Shown: positions 18,861 to 30,131, counted from the first letter of the stretch. The stretch is 64,000 nt of DNA from Pedobacter sp. MC2016-24 (GCF_015223055.1 NZ_JADFBX010000002.1:589737-653736), one strand, 5' to 3'. Notes: a model not told the origin generated them from the letters alone. Program-made: numbers and translations.

Positions 18861-18937
18861 ATTTGTCGGAAAAAAAATGTTTTGCATCTGAAATTAGGCT
18901 TATTTTTTTAAAATTTAGCATCTTTACCCAAATGCGT

Positions 18938-21022
18938 ATGAGCGATTCCTTTACAGTGTATACGGCCTTATCTTTAGTTGCCTGTTTTGGGGTAGCTTTA
19001 CTGTTGGCCTGGTTGCTGTACAGAAAAACGGAGCATTTAGATCGACGCTTAAGATATGCGTTGTTTGCCATCCGGACCGTTGCTCTTGGTCTGATCGGCT
19101 GTCTGCTTGCTTTTCCTTTAATCAGAAGTGTTTCATACAACCTAGAAAAGCCAATCATCCTGATTGCACAAGACAATTCCATTTCGGCAGGAAACATTGA
19201 ACCTGCAGGGTTTAACAAGCAGCAATATGAAAAAAACCTCAAAGACCTGGCGAAACAACTGGAAGATGACTATGAGGTAAAAGTCTATAATTTTAGTGAT
19301 GTGGTTAGTCCGGGTTTTGATTTCAGCTACAAGGGTAAATTAACCAATGCATCTCAGCTGATCACTCAGTTAAATGATGCGTATTTAAACCGGAATATAG
19401 GAGCCGTAATTTTAGCAACTGATGGCATTTTTAACCGTGGCGGGACACCTTTGTATGAGGTGAACAAATTAAAAGCTCCGGTATATACCATTGCCTTAGG
19501 CGATTCAGTAGCTAAAAAAGACCTCATGATCGCCAGTATAAATTACAATGACCTGGTTTATCTCAATAATGAATTCATCTTGTCTATCCAGGTACAGGCA
19601 TTTGACAGTAAAGGGATGCATACTACTTTGTCGGTGCTTGATAACGGCCGTAATGTATTTGAAGAACAGGTGCAGATCAATGAAAATGCTTTCGTTAAAA
19701 ATATACAGGTTAAGTTAAAAGCAAGTAAGCTGGGACTTCAAAAATATACCATCAACCTTAGCCCGCTTGCGCATGAGGTTTCGGAGAAGAACAATACCCA
19801 AAGTGTTTTTATAGAAGTTATAGATGCCAGGCAAAAAATTCTGATTGCGGCAGCGGGCCCGCATCCAGATATTTCTGCTTTAAAGCAGGTGATTGCACAA
19901 AATAAAAATTACGAAGTGAAAATTGCTTTGGCCGATGATCTGAATTCGGTTAATCTTAAAGACTACGGTTTGGTTGTTTTGTATCAATTGCCATCAGTTA
20001 GCTATGATGCTACAGGTTTTTTGAACAAGTTACAACTTACGAATGTCTCCATCTGGCATATTTTAGGTGCTCAAAGTAATTTCAATGCGTTCAATCAAAT
20101 TCAAAAAGAGGTTCATATCGTAAATGCCAATGCTCCATTACAAGAGGCCTATAGTCACGTAAATACTGGCTTTACAGCCTTCAATCTAGATGATCAGGCT
20201 GTAAAGCAAATCGAGGCTTATGATCCCTTACTCATGCCTTTCGGAAAGGTGCAGTTCAATGGAAATGCTATGGTGGTTTTAAATCAGCGAATTGGTAAAA
20301 TCGATACAGAGAACCCTCAGTTGTTTTTTATGTCAGACAATGGACGTAAAACCGGTTATCTGATAGGAGAGGGTTTATGGAGGTGGAAACTCTCAGAAGC
20401 AGAGACACAAAAAGAAACCTCTGTTTTTAACGATCTGATTTCTAAAAGCATCCAATATCTTTCCGTAAAAGACGATAAGCGTAAGTTCAAGGCATATACA
20501 ACCAAAAATGCTTTCGATGAAAATGAACCAATACTGATCAATGCGGTATTGTATACCGATAGTTACGTACCTGTAAATACACCTGATGTAGCTGTTCAGA
20601 TCAAAAGTCAGGACGGTAAAACCTATAATTTTTTATGCTCCAGAACAGAAAATGCCTATCAACTTAATGCGGGAGCCTTACCTTCAGGTAGCTATTCTTA
20701 TATGGCAAGCACAACTTTTGGCAATCAAAAATACACCGCAAAGGGTATGTTTTATGTTCATGCACTGATCGCAGAATATCAGCAAACGGCCGCCAACCAT
20801 CAGTTGTTAAATACCATTTCCAAACAAACCAATGCTGCCATGTATATGCCTCAGGACATAAGTAAACTGGCTGAGGTAATCAAAAACAATGAACAAATTA
20901 AAACCGTAAGTTATGAAGACCGAAAATACCAGGAATTGATTAACTTCAAATGGCTGTTTGCTTTGATTATGGTACTGTTAACTACAGAATGGTTTTTCAG
21001 AAAGCGGAACGGCGAAATGTAA
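18938..21022 (+). CDS. vWA-like membrane protein of unknown function
   Basis: About 694 residues. The ATG at 18938 gives MSDSFTVYTALSLVACFGVALLLAWLLY, a first membrane helix, and a second helix follows (AIRTVALGLIGCLLAFPLI). PIILIAQDNSISAGN resembles the first strand and DxS metal site of a von Willebrand A domain, and GAVILATDGIFNRGG its second part. The rest is a long extracytoplasmic beta-rich region, and the end has a membrane helix before a basic tail (WLFALIMVLLTTEWFFRKRNGEM). This architecture is seen in Bacteroidota vWA proteins near BatA-like systems, but no MoxR ATPase is nearby. Function unknown. Confidence 0.78.
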   Translation: MSDSFTVYTALSLVACFGVALLLAWLLYRKTEHLDRRLRYALFAIRTVALGLIGCLLAFPLIRSVSYNLEKPIILIAQDNSISAGNIEPAGFNKQQYEKNLKDLAKQLEDDYEVKVYNFSDVVSPGFDFSYKGKLTNASQLITQLNDAYLNRNIGAVILATDGIFNRGGTPLYEVNKLKAPVYTIALGDSVAKKDLMIASINYNDLVYLNNEFILSIQVQAFDSKGMHTTLSVLDNGRNVFEEQVQINENAFVKNIQVKLKASKLGLQKYTINLSPLAHEVSEKNNTQSVFIEVIDARQKILIAAAGPHPDISALKQVIAQNKNYEVKIALADDLNSVNLKDYGLVVLYQLPSVSYDATGFLNKLQLTNVSIWHILGAQSNFNAFNQIQKEVHIVNANAPLQEAYSHVNTGFTAFNLDDQAVKQIEAYDPLLMPFGKVQFNGNAMVVLNQRIGKIDTENPQLFFMSDNGRKTGYLIGEGLWRWKLSEAETQKETSVFNDLISKSIQYLSVKDDKRKFKAYTTKNAFDENEPILINAVLYTDSYVPVNTPDVAVQIKSQDGKTYNFLCSRTENAYQLNAGALPSGSYSYMASTTFGNQKYTAKGMFYVHALIAEYQQTAANHQLLNTISKQTNAAMYMPQDISKLAEVIKNNEQIKTVSYEDRKYQELINFKWLFALIMVLLTTEWFFRKRNGEM

Positions 21023-21038
21023 TTTAAATTAAACGAAG

Positions 21039-21650
21039 ATGCAGATCAGTACCATGGAGACTATCGAGACGCTTGGAACCATTTCCTTTGCTGTTTCTGG
21101 CACTTTTGCGGCCATGCAGCGCCGACTGGATCCTTTTGGAGTGCTCATCATTGCATTTGTAACCTCCATTGGCGGTGGTACGGTACGTGATATGTTACTT
21201 GGCGATACACCTGTAGCCTGGATGCGCGACGTAAATTATTGTTTGCTGATCTTACTGACTTCCTTGGGAACCATATTTTTTAAAACACACGTTAAAAAGT
21301 TTAAAGTCACCTTATTCTTGTTTGATTCTATGGGCCTGGGCTTGTTTACCATGCTGGGCATCCAAAAAGGAATTATGTTTGGTTTAAGTCCGGGTATTTG
21401 CGTTGCATTGGGAACCATTACCGGCTGTTTTGGAGGTGTAATCAGGGATACTTTACTGAATACAATTCCTTTAATTTTCCACAAGGAAATTTATGCAACA
21501 GCCTGTATTCTGGGCGGGATACTTTACTTTAGCCTTCAATATTTTAATTTAAAGCAGGATGTAGCAACCATTATTGTGATCGCCTTCATATTTACCTTGA
21601 GGGTTGTTGTGGTTAAGTATAAGCTTACCTTACCTAAATTTGGATATTAG
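21039..21650 (+). CDS. TRIC-type cation channel family protein (UPF0126)
   Basis: A 203-residue membrane protein with two homologous three-helix repeats, as in trimeric intracellular cation channels and YadS/YicG. Each repeat starts with a GTxxFA/GTIxG-like helix and contains a GGGTVRDMLLG or GGVIRDTLLN motif, the conserved glycine-arginine-aspartate site. Either the first ATG or METIETLG at 21054 may be the start. It follows the vWA-like gene by 16 bp and its stop codon overlaps the convergent FtsB-like gene by four bases. Confidence 0.9.
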   Translation: MQISTMETIETLGTISFAVSGTFAAMQRRLDPFGVLIIAFVTSIGGGTVRDMLLGDTPVAWMRDVNYCLLILLTSLGTIFFKTHVKKFKVTLFLFDSMGLGLFTMLGIQKGIMFGLSPGICVALGTITGCFGGVIRDTLLNTIPLIFHKEIYATACILGGILYFSLQYFNLKQDVATIIVIAFIFTLRVVVVKYKLTLPKFGY

Positions 21651-21946
21651 TTTTTAGGTGCTTCTTTTATAATGACAAAGACATCTTCATTATCTTTCTT
21701 CATGAAGTACTTTTCCCGTGCAAATTTCTCAGCCGTGTTTAAATTGGTACTCAGCTCATTCAGGTCTTTCTTTACCTGGGCAGTTTCCCTGGTATAAAAA
21801 TCCTTTTCTTCCTGTAACTTATTTACCTGCGACCGGAATTCATATTGAGAAATCATGTCGTTCCTGTCAAAAAACAACATCCATACTGCAAAAGCAGCTA
21901 CGGATAGGAAGTATTTATTGCGGACAAGATCTAATACGCGATTCAT
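21647..21946 (-). CDS. FtsB/DivIC-like septum formation initiator
   Basis: About 99 residues. From the ATG at 21946 the protein is MNRVLDLVRNKYFLSVAAFAVWMLFFDRNDM, a short cytoplasmic stretch and one membrane helix, then a coiled coil (YEFRSQVNKLQEEKDFYTRE) and the EKFAREKYFMKKDNEDVFVI block typical of DivIC/FtsB. It would act in the periplasm in the divisome with FtsL and FtsQ. The longer open frame upstream is rejected because the enolase terminator hairpin lies inside it. Gene order after eno is common in bacteria. Confidence 0.9.
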   Translation of the reverse strand: MNRVLDLVRNKYFLSVAAFAVWMLFFDRNDMISQYEFRSQVNKLQEEKDFYTRETAQVKKDLNELSTNLNTAEKFAREKYFMKKDNEDVFVIIKEAPKN

Positions 21947-22021
21947 GATACAAATATATAGGAAAAAAACTGATATCTGCACAAGGCTGTATGTTCTTAT
22001 TGAATCAGAAAATGCCTGTAC

Positions 22022-22052
22022 AAAAAAAGGCGGAATCATTATGATTCCGCCT
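22022..22052 (-). terminator. Terminator of eno
   Basis: On the minus strand AGGCGGAATC (22052 to 22043) pairs with GATTCCGCCT (22037 to 22028), and seven T residues follow. It separates eno from the FtsB-like gene. Confidence 0.88.
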
Positions 22053-22079
22053 GGTCTTTATGGTTCCTTTGGATACCGG

Positions 22080-23837
<1,758 letters not shown>

Positions 23838-24929
23838 TTATTCCCACTTGAACACCTTAACCGCTACCGCATAGATGCCAATTCCCCAGATGATCATAAT
23901 CAGGATCTGGTGTTTGACATCCCAAAGTCCGGCGCCTTCAAATGCTACTTTTCTCATGGCATCGTTCAGGTAAGTTAGTGGTAAAGCCCTGCTGATTGGC
24001 TGTAGCCAGGTAGGAAAGGCATCGATAGAAAAGAAGGTGCCTGATAACAAAAACTGGGGCAGTGTAATGATATTGGAAATCGGAGGAATGGTACTTTCAC
24101 TTTTGGCGATACCTGAAACCACAAATCCAAATCCCATAAAGACAATGAGGCCGATAATGGCCAGTACCAGCATGTTTAAAATGGTGACTACTCCATTAAT
24201 TAAAGTAAAATGAAAAAAGAAATGTCCGATCAGGATGATGAAGATGGCGCCAAGTAAGGCAAATCCAATTCTGGCTATACCCTCCCCAAAAACAATGCTC
24301 GATCTTCTTACCGGGGTGGCAAAAAAACGTTTGATCACCAGGGTCTGTCGCAAGCTGAAAAACACAAATGCAGTACCAAATACACCTGTACTTAGTAAAG
24401 AGAAGCCCAATTGGCCAGGTAAAATGAAATCAATGGTCCGGTAGGTTCTGCCTTCTACAGTACTTTCTTTAATCTCCGCCACAGTAGGCACGATGTCCCT
24501 GGTATTTAACGTATACATCAGGTTGTTTAAAACGGATTTCAAGATACTTCCTTTGTCAATCGAGGCAGAAGTGTATTGAACATTTGCGATATAGGCAGGC
24601 TTACCCGCTTCATTCTTTTTAATGTTAATCAGGGCATCGATATTTCCTTTTTCCAAACCAGTTTTGATCTCCCCCTGATCTTTATCTTTTACCAGATTAA
24701 CGACCGGATTATGGGAAAGCGCAGCAATGATCGGGTTTTGAACATCTGATTGTGGATCAACTGCCAGTTTTACCTTGATGCCACCACCACCGAGAAAGCC
24801 AAATACCAGGATGAAAATTAAAGGAAAGGCCAGGGTAAAAACAACAGCCGATGGGCTACGCATGATGGAACGGAAACTTGCTTTTGCAAGGGCCAGGGTA
24901 GCTTTTGTATGATTATAAGGTTTGCTCAT
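23838..24929 (-). CDS. ABC-2 type transporter permease
   Basis: About 363 residues from the ATG at 24929 (MSKPYNHTKATLALAKASFRSI). It has an N-terminal membrane helix (SAVVFTLAFPLIFILVFGFLG), a large extracytoplasmic domain of about 130 residues, and five C-terminal helices, the layout of the ABC2_membrane_3/YhgE-like exporters. PPISNIITLPQFLLSGTFFSIDAFP is the conserved region before the last helices. The ATPase gene is immediately upstream. It probably exports a drug, lipid or other small molecule; the substrate is unknown. Confidence 0.92.
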   Translation of the reverse strand: MSKPYNHTKATLALAKASFRSIMRSPSAVVFTLAFPLIFILVFGFLGGGGIKVKLAVDPQSDVQNPIIAALSHNPVVNLVKDKDQGEIKTGLEKGNIDALINIKKNEAGKPAYIANVQYTSASIDKGSILKSVLNNLMYTLNTRDIVPTVAEIKESTVEGRTYRTIDFILPGQLGFSLLSTGVFGTAFVFFSLRQTLVIKRFFATPVRRSSIVFGEGIARIGFALLGAIFIILIGHFFFHFTLINGVVTILNMLVLAIIGLIVFMGFGFVVSGIAKSESTIPPISNIITLPQFLLSGTFFSIDAFPTWLQPISRALPLTYLNDAMRKVAFEGAGLWDVKHQILIMIIWGIGIYAVAVKVFKWE

Positions 24930-24940
24930 TTTTGTATTTA

Positions 24941-25708
24941 TTATCCTTCGCGCCATTCTTTACCGGTCAGGTTGATGAAAACATCTTCCAGATTCGCTTT
25001 TTTAACTTCTTTTGTTCTTTCAAAACCACTGCTGATAAGTTTGTCGATCAAATTGTCTGGTGTATCGAGTGCGATGATCCGGCCATGCTCTACAAAAGCG
25101 ACCCGGTCACACAATTGTTCAGCCTCGTCCATATAATGTGTCGTGATGACCACTGTGGTGCCATTATTCCGGATCTCGGTAATCAGGTCCCATAGATTTC
25201 TCCGCGCCTGGGGATCCAGACCGGTGGTAGGTTCATCTAAAAAAATGATTTTTGGTGAATTAATTAAGGTTGTTGCAATAGAGAAACGTTGTTTTTGCCC
25301 ACCAGAAAGGGCTTTGTATTTCGCCTTGGCTTTATCCTGAAGATTTACTTTTTCCAACATTTCCATGGGCTTAACATCAGAGCCATATAAACCAGAAAAG
25401 AGCTCCATCAGTTCAACCAGATTTAGGTTTGGATAATAACCTGCTGTCTGCAACTGAACCCCGATAATTCCTTTGATCTTATTCGAATCTTTGTCTACAG
25501 AATAACCATTCACCAAAATCTCTCCGGAAGTTTTCTCACGCAGCGTTTCGATGATTTCCAGTGTAGTTGTTTTTCCGGCGCCATTAGGCCCAAGAAGTCC
25601 AAAGATCTCATTTTCATAAACATCAAAGCTGATTCCATGTACAGCCGTAAAGTCATCGTATTTTTTTACCAGGTTTTTTACACTGATAATGGCGTTATTT
25701 CTATCCAT
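24941..25708 (-). CDS. ABC transporter ATP-binding protein
   Basis: A 255-residue nucleotide-binding subunit of an ABC-2 exporter. Walker A is GPNGAGKTT, the signature is LSGGQKQRFSI, Walker B is IIFLDEPTTGLD with the D-loop, and the switch His is in VVITTHYMDEAEQLCDRV, the form found in drug and polysaccharide exporters (CcmA/DrrA type). It ends about 11 bp before the permease start, so the two form an operon. The pair lies between carA and eno. Confidence 0.96.
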   Translation of the reverse strand: MDRNNAIISVKNLVKKYDDFTAVHGISFDVYENEIFGLLGPNGAGKTTTLEIIETLREKTSGEILVNGYSVDKDSNKIKGIIGVQLQTAGYYPNLNLVELMELFSGLYGSDVKPMEMLEKVNLQDKAKAKYKALSGGQKQRFSIATTLINSPKIIFLDEPTTGLDPQARRNLWDLITEIRNNGTTVVITTHYMDEAEQLCDRVAFVEHGRIIALDTPDNLIDKLISSGFERTKEVKKANLEDVFINLTGKEWREG

Positions 25709-25807
25709 GTTATAAATGTAATAAGGTTTAGAAGGAATCGAAAGTGATTTCCCGCTAAACCTTAATATATGTCGGTGAGATGATGTTAAAACAGACGAAA
25801 CTGTAAT

Positions 25808-26920
25808 TTACCAGGCAAGCTCTGTTTTGATCATCGTAATAAAATCATCAAACAGATAACGTGAATCGTGCGGGCCAGGAGAAGATTCCGGGTGGTATTG
25901 TACCGAAAATGCCTTCTTGCCTTTTACACGGATTCCTTCAATCGACTGGTCGTTTAAGTTGATGTGTGTGATCTCTACTTTATCTGATTTTTTAACTTCA
26001 TCAGGAATTACACCAAAGCCATGGTTTTGTGAAGTTACTTCACAATGGTTTTTGATGATATTTTTTACCGGATGATTCAATCCCCTGTGACCATTGAACA
26101 TTTTCATGGTACCAATTCCGTTGGCTTCGGCAAGTAACTGGTGTCCTAAACAGATCCCAAACATGGGTTTGTCGGCGGCCAATACTTTTTTAACAGTTTC
26201 AATCGCATATGGCATGGCTGAAGGGTCGCCAGGGCCATTAGAAATGAAGTAGCCATCAGCACCCCATTTTTCCATTTCTTCAAAAGTAGTTTTTGCAGGG
26301 AATACTTGCACGTAGACATCGCGGTCAGAGAAATTACGTAAAATGTTTTTCTTAATACCCAGGTCTAAAGCCGCTACTTTAATAGTCGCATCAGCAGAGC
26401 CATAAAAGTAAGGTGTTTTGGTTGATACCTGTGAAGAAAGCTCCAGGCCATCCATAGATGGTACTTCGGCCAATTTACTTTTCAGTTCTTCCAAATCTGT
26501 GATTTCAGACGAAATGATGGCATTCATTGCGCCTTTATTTCTGATGTGACGTACCAAAGCACGGGTATCAATATCTGAAATACCAACAATGTTTTCGTTT
26601 TGGAAGTAATCCTGGATCGATTCAGAAGCCTCTTTACGGCTATAGCCAATGTTGTAGTTTTTACAAACCAATCCGGCAATTTTGATGCTGTCTGATTCAA
26701 TTTCTTCACGGTGTATACCGTAATTTCCAATGTGTGCATTGGTGGTTACCATGATTTGACCAAAATAAGAAGGATCTGTAAAAATCTCTTGATATCCTGT
26801 CATTCCGGTATTAAAACAAATTTCGCCGGTAGTTGTACCTATCTTTCCGGCAGCTTTGCCATAGTATACAGTTCCATCAGCCAATAACAAGATAGCAGGT
26901 AACTTGGTGTAGTTAGTCAT
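25808..26920 (-). CDS. carA: Carbamoyl-phosphate synthase small subunit
   Basis: A 370-residue glutaminase subunit that supplies ammonia to CarB for arginine and pyrimidine synthesis. The N-terminal domain has TGMTGYQEIFTDPSY, and the class I glutamine amidotransferase domain has the nucleophile in FGICLGHQLLA and the His/Glu pair in VQYHPESSPGPHDS. FISNGPGDPS is another conserved loop. carB is not adjacent. Its minus-strand promoter lies about 120 bases upstream, leaving a fairly long leader. Confidence 0.97.
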   Translation of the reverse strand: MTNYTKLPAILLLADGTVYYGKAAGKIGTTTGEICFNTGMTGYQEIFTDPSYFGQIMVTTNAHIGNYGIHREEIESDSIKIAGLVCKNYNIGYSRKEASESIQDYFQNENIVGISDIDTRALVRHIRNKGAMNAIISSEITDLEELKSKLAEVPSMDGLELSSQVSTKTPYFYGSADATIKVAALDLGIKKNILRNFSDRDVYVQVFPAKTTFEEMEKWGADGYFISNGPGDPSAMPYAIETVKKVLAADKPMFGICLGHQLLAEANGIGTMKMFNGHRGLNHPVKNIIKNHCEVTSQNHGFGVIPDEVKKSDKVEITHINLNDQSIEGIRVKGKKAFSVQYHPESSPGPHDSRYLFDDFITMIKTELAW

Positions 26921-27041
26921 GGTAATTATAATGAGAAATTATGGGTGTGAAAATTAGAAAAAATGAGGATTTATCTGCGGTATTTACACCGATTATGTTT
27001 TTAACAAATGTGCTGTTAATTAAACCCTTCATTTCGGGGTA

Positions 27042-27073
27042 CAAAGATAGGATTTTGTAAGGTTCTATTCAAG
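27042..27073 (-). promoter_or_regulatory. Bacteroidota-type promoter of carA
   Basis: On the minus strand TATCTTTG (27049 to 27042) fits the -7 consensus, and CTTG (27073 to 27070) lies 20 bp upstream with three of four -33 bases. The predicted leader before the carA ATG is about 115 bases. Confidence 0.58.
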
Positions 27074-27207
27074 ACTTTTTTAAGAAAATTATTAGAATAG
27101 GTTCATACTTAAAATGAGGACAATAAAGTTTACAGATTTCCATCGTGGAGATCAAAGGTATTGTGTCACAAAAACAATAAAAATCCCGTTATTTCGAATG
27201 TAAAAAC

Positions 27208-27215
27208 TAATTTTG
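27208..27215 (+). promoter_or_regulatory. -7 promoter element of panB
   Basis: TAATTTTG fits TAnnTTTG and ends 22 bases before the panB ATG. No -33 match at usual spacing. Confidence 0.42.
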
Positions 27216-27237
27216 TTTCGAACAAAACGATTTAAGC

Positions 27238-28053
27238 ATGTCTGTAAATAAAGAAGTAAAACGGATAACGACCCACATCCTTCAGGAAATGAAGCAGCGC
27301 GGAGAAAAAATAAGCATGTTAACGGCTTATGATTATTCTATGGCAACCATTTTAGATGATGCCGGACTAGACGTATTACTGGTTGGTGATTCGGCTTCGA
27401 ATGTAATGGCTGGTCATGAAACAACATTGCCAATTACGTTAGATCAAATGATTTATCATGCGCAAGGTGTAGTTAGAGGTGCCGCACGGTCTTTTGTAGT
27501 CGTTGATCTTCCTTTCGGTTCATACCAGGGGAACTCCAAAGAAGCTTTGAATTCTGCGATACGTATCATGAAAGAATCCGGTGCACATGGTGTGAAAATG
27601 GAAGGTGGCACAGAGATCGTTGATTCGATACAACGCATCATAACTGCTGGTATTCCTGTAATGGGACATTTGGGGCTAACACCTCAGTCTATTTACAAAT
27701 TTGGAACTTATACCGTTAGGGCCAAAGATGAAGCAGAAGCCGATAAATTGAAAATTGATGCCCAGGCTTTGCAAGATGCCGGATGTTTTGCTGTTGTGCT
27801 TGAAAAAATTCCTGCCAAACTGGGTAAGGAAGTTTCTGAGAGCCTGTTGATCCCCACTATAGGAATCGGGGCCGGCCCATCCTGCGACGGACAAGTATTG
27901 GTTGTTAACGATATGATTGGCTTAACCAAAGGATTTAAGCCACGTTTTTTAAGGCAATACCTTGATTTGTATGAAGGCATAAAAGCGGCTGCGCAGTCTT
28001 ATATCAAAGATGTGAAAGGGAATGATTTTCCAAATGAAAAGGAGCAGTATTAA
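27238..28053 (+). CDS. panB: 3-methyl-2-oxobutanoate hydroxymethyltransferase
   Basis: A 271-residue ketopantoate hydroxymethyltransferase, the first committed step of pantothenate and CoA synthesis. Conserved blocks are [28 protein letters not shown] with the metal-binding Asp, [27 protein letters not shown], and [15 protein letters not shown] near the end. Length is typical. Its stop codon overlaps the ATG of the following pseudouridine synthase (TAATG), so the two are co-translated. panC and panD are not nearby. Confidence 0.97.
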   Translation: MSVNKEVKRITTHILQEMKQRGEKISMLTAYDYSMATILDDAGLDVLLVGDSASNVMAGHETTLPITLDQMIYHAQGVVRGAARSFVVVDLPFGSYQGNSKEALNSAIRIMKESGAHGVKMEGGTEIVDSIQRIITAGIPVMGHLGLTPQSIYKFGTYTVRAKDEAEADKLKIDAQALQDAGCFAVVLEKIPAKLGKEVSESLLIPTIGIGAGPSCDGQVLVVNDMIGLTKGFKPRFLRQYLDLYEGIKAAAQSYIKDVKGNDFPNEKEQY

Positions 28054-28739
28054 TGCCGGTAACTGATAAAGATATATTATACGAAGACAATCACCTGATT
28101 GCGGTAATGAAACGTGCAGGAGACATTGTTCAGGTCGATGAAACCGGTGATGAGCCTTTAGATGAGCAGGTAAAAAAATACCTGGCTATTAAATATAATA
28201 AACCGAACAGTGCCTTTTTAGGCGTAGTTCATCGTTTGGACAGGCCTGTAAGTGGCGTTATTCTTTTTGCCAAAACGAGTAAAGCCCTGGAAAGGGTAAA
28301 TGCCCTATTTAAAAACAGGGAAGTCAAAAAAACATATTGGGCTGTTGTACGCAATAAGCCTGCGAAACCATCTGGAACATTGGTCCACTGGTTAATTAAA
28401 AATCCGCAAAAAAATGTGGTTACACCTTACAATACTGAGGTGCCGGGGAGTCAGCGTTCTGAATTGAGCTATAGGCTGATCGGCGAACTGAACGGTTACT
28501 ACCTGATTGAAGTAGATCCCCTCACGGGCAGATCACACCAGATTCGTGTACAACTGTCAACGCTGGGCTGTCCAATTGTAGGCGATAACAAATACGGCTA
28601 TCCCCGTGGCAGCCGCAAAGGGAGCATTTGTTTACATGCCCGCAGATTGCAATTTTTACATCCGGTAAAAAAAGAACCTGTAAACATTTTTGCCAGGTTG
28701 CCAGTGGATGGCTTCTGGGAAAAATTTGAAGGATTTTAA
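28053..28739 (+). CDS. RluA-family pseudouridine synthase
   Basis: A 228-residue RNA-modifying enzyme. The catalytic motif is HRLDRPVSGVILFAKT, with the Asp that attacks uridine; LTGRSHQIRVQLSTLGCPIVGDNKYG is the second conserved block. There is no S4 RNA-binding domain, so it belongs to the short RluA/RluC-like branch and acts on rRNA or tRNA; the exact uridine cannot be named. It is translationally coupled to panB by a one-base overlap. Confidence 0.93.
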   Translation: MPVTDKDILYEDNHLIAVMKRAGDIVQVDETGDEPLDEQVKKYLAIKYNKPNSAFLGVVHRLDRPVSGVILFAKTSKALERVNALFKNREVKKTYWAVVRNKPAKPSGTLVHWLIKNPQKNVVTPYNTEVPGSQRSELSYRLIGELNGYYLIEVDPLTGRSHQIRVQLSTLGCPIVGDNKYGYPRGSRKGSICLHARRLQFLHPVKKEPVNIFARLPVDGFWEKFEGF

Positions 28740-28752
28740 CCGGTCTTAAATA

Positions 28753-29244
28753 TTATTTACAGTCTGCTTTAGAGAAAACGATCGATTGATCAAACTTTAA
28801 AGCAGATTTGTTTTTGAATCGTGTTTTGCCACCTTTTTCTTCAACTTCGCCTGTACCTTCATAAAGTTTCCCATCTGCTTTTTTTACAAAAACAACTTCC
28901 CGTACAGATCTCATTCCTTCCGAATCGAAAGTGTATTCTGCAATGATGGTGTCGCCTCTTAATTCACCGGCAATTTTTCCTTTATTGCTGTCTTTCTCAA
29001 AAAGCTTGTAGCTCAGTTCACCCGTCAGTTCATCCCCGGCAATATTTAATTTTAGGGATGCGGTATCTCTGTTCTTGGTGTACCCATAGCAATCGGACGT
29101 ATTAACCACTGTCTTAGTCGGCATAGTGGTGGTGTCTGTTTTAACAATTGCTGTACTATCTCCCGTTGTTTTATTCGCATTTTCACTGTTGCAGGATATC
29201 ACAAAGCCGGCCAACAAAACAGGAATTAAAATTTGATGTCTCAT
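28753..29244 (-). CDS. Hypothetical lipoprotein, 163 aa
   Basis: The signal peptide MRHQILIPVLLAGFVISCNSE has a lipobox ending at Cys18. A Thr-rich linker follows, then a small beta-rich domain (LKLNIAGDELTGELSYKLFEKDSNKGKIAGELRGDTIIAEYTF) resembling beta-barrel or NlpE-like lipoprotein domains of Bacteroidota; a pair of cysteines (DCYGY and the terminal ADCK) could form a disulfide. Its ATG overlaps the stop of the Ada/Ogt-like gene in ATGA, so it is the second gene of that unit. Function unknown. Confidence 0.78.
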   Translation of the reverse strand: MRHQILIPVLLAGFVISCNSENANKTTGDSTAIVKTDTTTMPTKTVVNTSDCYGYTKNRDTASLKLNIAGDELTGELSYKLFEKDSNKGKIAGELRGDTIIAEYTFDSEGMRSVREVVFVKKADGKLYEGTGEVEEKGGKTRFKNKSALKFDQSIVFSKADCK

Positions 29245-30104
29245 GCTTTCTTAACAATTTCCGGAATGTTTTGTTTTGCCGCTTCCCAACCAATCATTGC
29301 GGCTTTTCTGGTACTACCCCAATGGTATTCCCCAATTAAACCTGTTGATTTAATTACCCGGTGACAAGGAATTAAAAAAGCAACCGGATTGTTGCCAATT
29401 GCTGTGCCAACGGCACGACTGGCGCCCTCATTACCTAATTTTGAAGCAATAGTACCGTAGGTAGTTAATCTACCCATGGGAACCTTCATCAGGGTTTCCC
29501 AGACTTTCAATTGGAAAGCTGTTCCCTTGAGGTGCAGTTTGATCTCACCGAGCTGGTTCCAGTCCTGCGTAAAAACATAAAGGGCATTTTGTTGTAACAT
29601 GTCCAGCATTTGATGGTAATGGGCATTGGGAAAAGTCCTTTTCAACTGGTTCAGGGCTTCTAGCTGATCGTCGGCAAATGAAAGGTGACAAATCCCTTTG
29701 GCGGTTGTAGCTACCAGAAGCATTCCAAAAGGGCTTTCTGCAAAGCTATAATTGATTTGTAAGTGTTCGCCTCCATTTTTATATTCACCAGGAGTCATCC
29801 CCTCTATATTGATGAACAAATCGTGTAACCTGCTGGTGCCGGATAAGCCCGTTTCGTAAGCCACATCAAATAATGTAGCTCGCTGATCTTTCAATATGTT
29901 TTTTGCATATTCGATACTTAAGTACTGGACAAACTTTTTGGGACTGATCCCAGCCCATTCGCTGAACATGCGTTGGAAATGAAAAGGGCTCAGATTTACC
30001 TGGGCAGCAACTTCAGCTAAGGAAGGCTGGTTTTTAAAATGTTGTTTTAAATAAGCAATGGCTGCTGCAATTCTGTTGTAGTCGGTCAGATTAAAAGGTT
30101 CCAT
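29241..30104 (-). CDS. AraC-type regulator fused to O6-methylguanine-DNA methyltransferase
   Basis: A 287-residue fusion. Residues about 8-105 are an AraC helix-turn-helix region (LAEVAAQVNLSPFHFQRMFSEWAGISPKKF), and residues about 110-287 are a DNA-alkyltransferase with the acceptor cysteine in FLIPCHRVI and the loop RAVGTAIGNNP. It repairs O6-alkylguanine and may regulate its own expression. Compared with E. coli Ada it lacks the N-terminal zinc/methyl-phosphotriester domain, so how methylation would trigger transcription is unclear. It is followed by a lipoprotein gene overlapping by ATGA. Confidence 0.94.
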   Translation of the reverse strand: MEPFNLTDYNRIAAAIAYLKQHFKNQPSLAEVAAQVNLSPFHFQRMFSEWAGISPKKFVQYLSIEYAKNILKDQRATLFDVAYETGLSGTSRLHDLFINIEGMTPGEYKNGGEHLQINYSFAESPFGMLLVATTAKGICHLSFADDQLEALNQLKRTFPNAHYHQMLDMLQQNALYVFTQDWNQLGEIKLHLKGTAFQLKVWETLMKVPMGRLTTYGTIASKLGNEGASRAVGTAIGNNPVAFLIPCHRVIKSTGLIGEYHWGSTRKAAMIGWEAAKQNIPEIVKKA

Positions 30105-30123
30105 ATAGCGATGTATCGTTCAA

Positions 30124-30131
30124 CAAATTTA
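30124..30131 (-). promoter_or_regulatory. -7 promoter element of the Ada/Ogt-like gene
   Basis: TAAATTTG on the minus strand fits TAnnTTTG and lies 20 bases before the ATG at 30104. Confidence 0.42.

Larger units (their letters stand above)
26921..27237. other. 317-bp divergent promoter region of carA and panB
   Basis: AT-rich non-coding DNA between two divergent genes. It contains one good minus-strand promoter for carA and a plus-strand -7 element for panB. No riboswitch or RNA gene was recognised. Confidence 0.6.

Noticed and set aside
18863..18937. Longer start of the vWA-like protein and longer start of the L,D-transpeptidase
   Set aside because: Both long frames overlap in the divergent promoter region and spoil the membrane or signal segments; the internal ATG codons at 18938 and 18860 fit better.
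21947..22039. N-terminal extension of the FtsB/DivIC-like gene
   Set aside because: It runs through the enolase terminator hairpin (22022-22052), so the ATG at 21946 is preferred.
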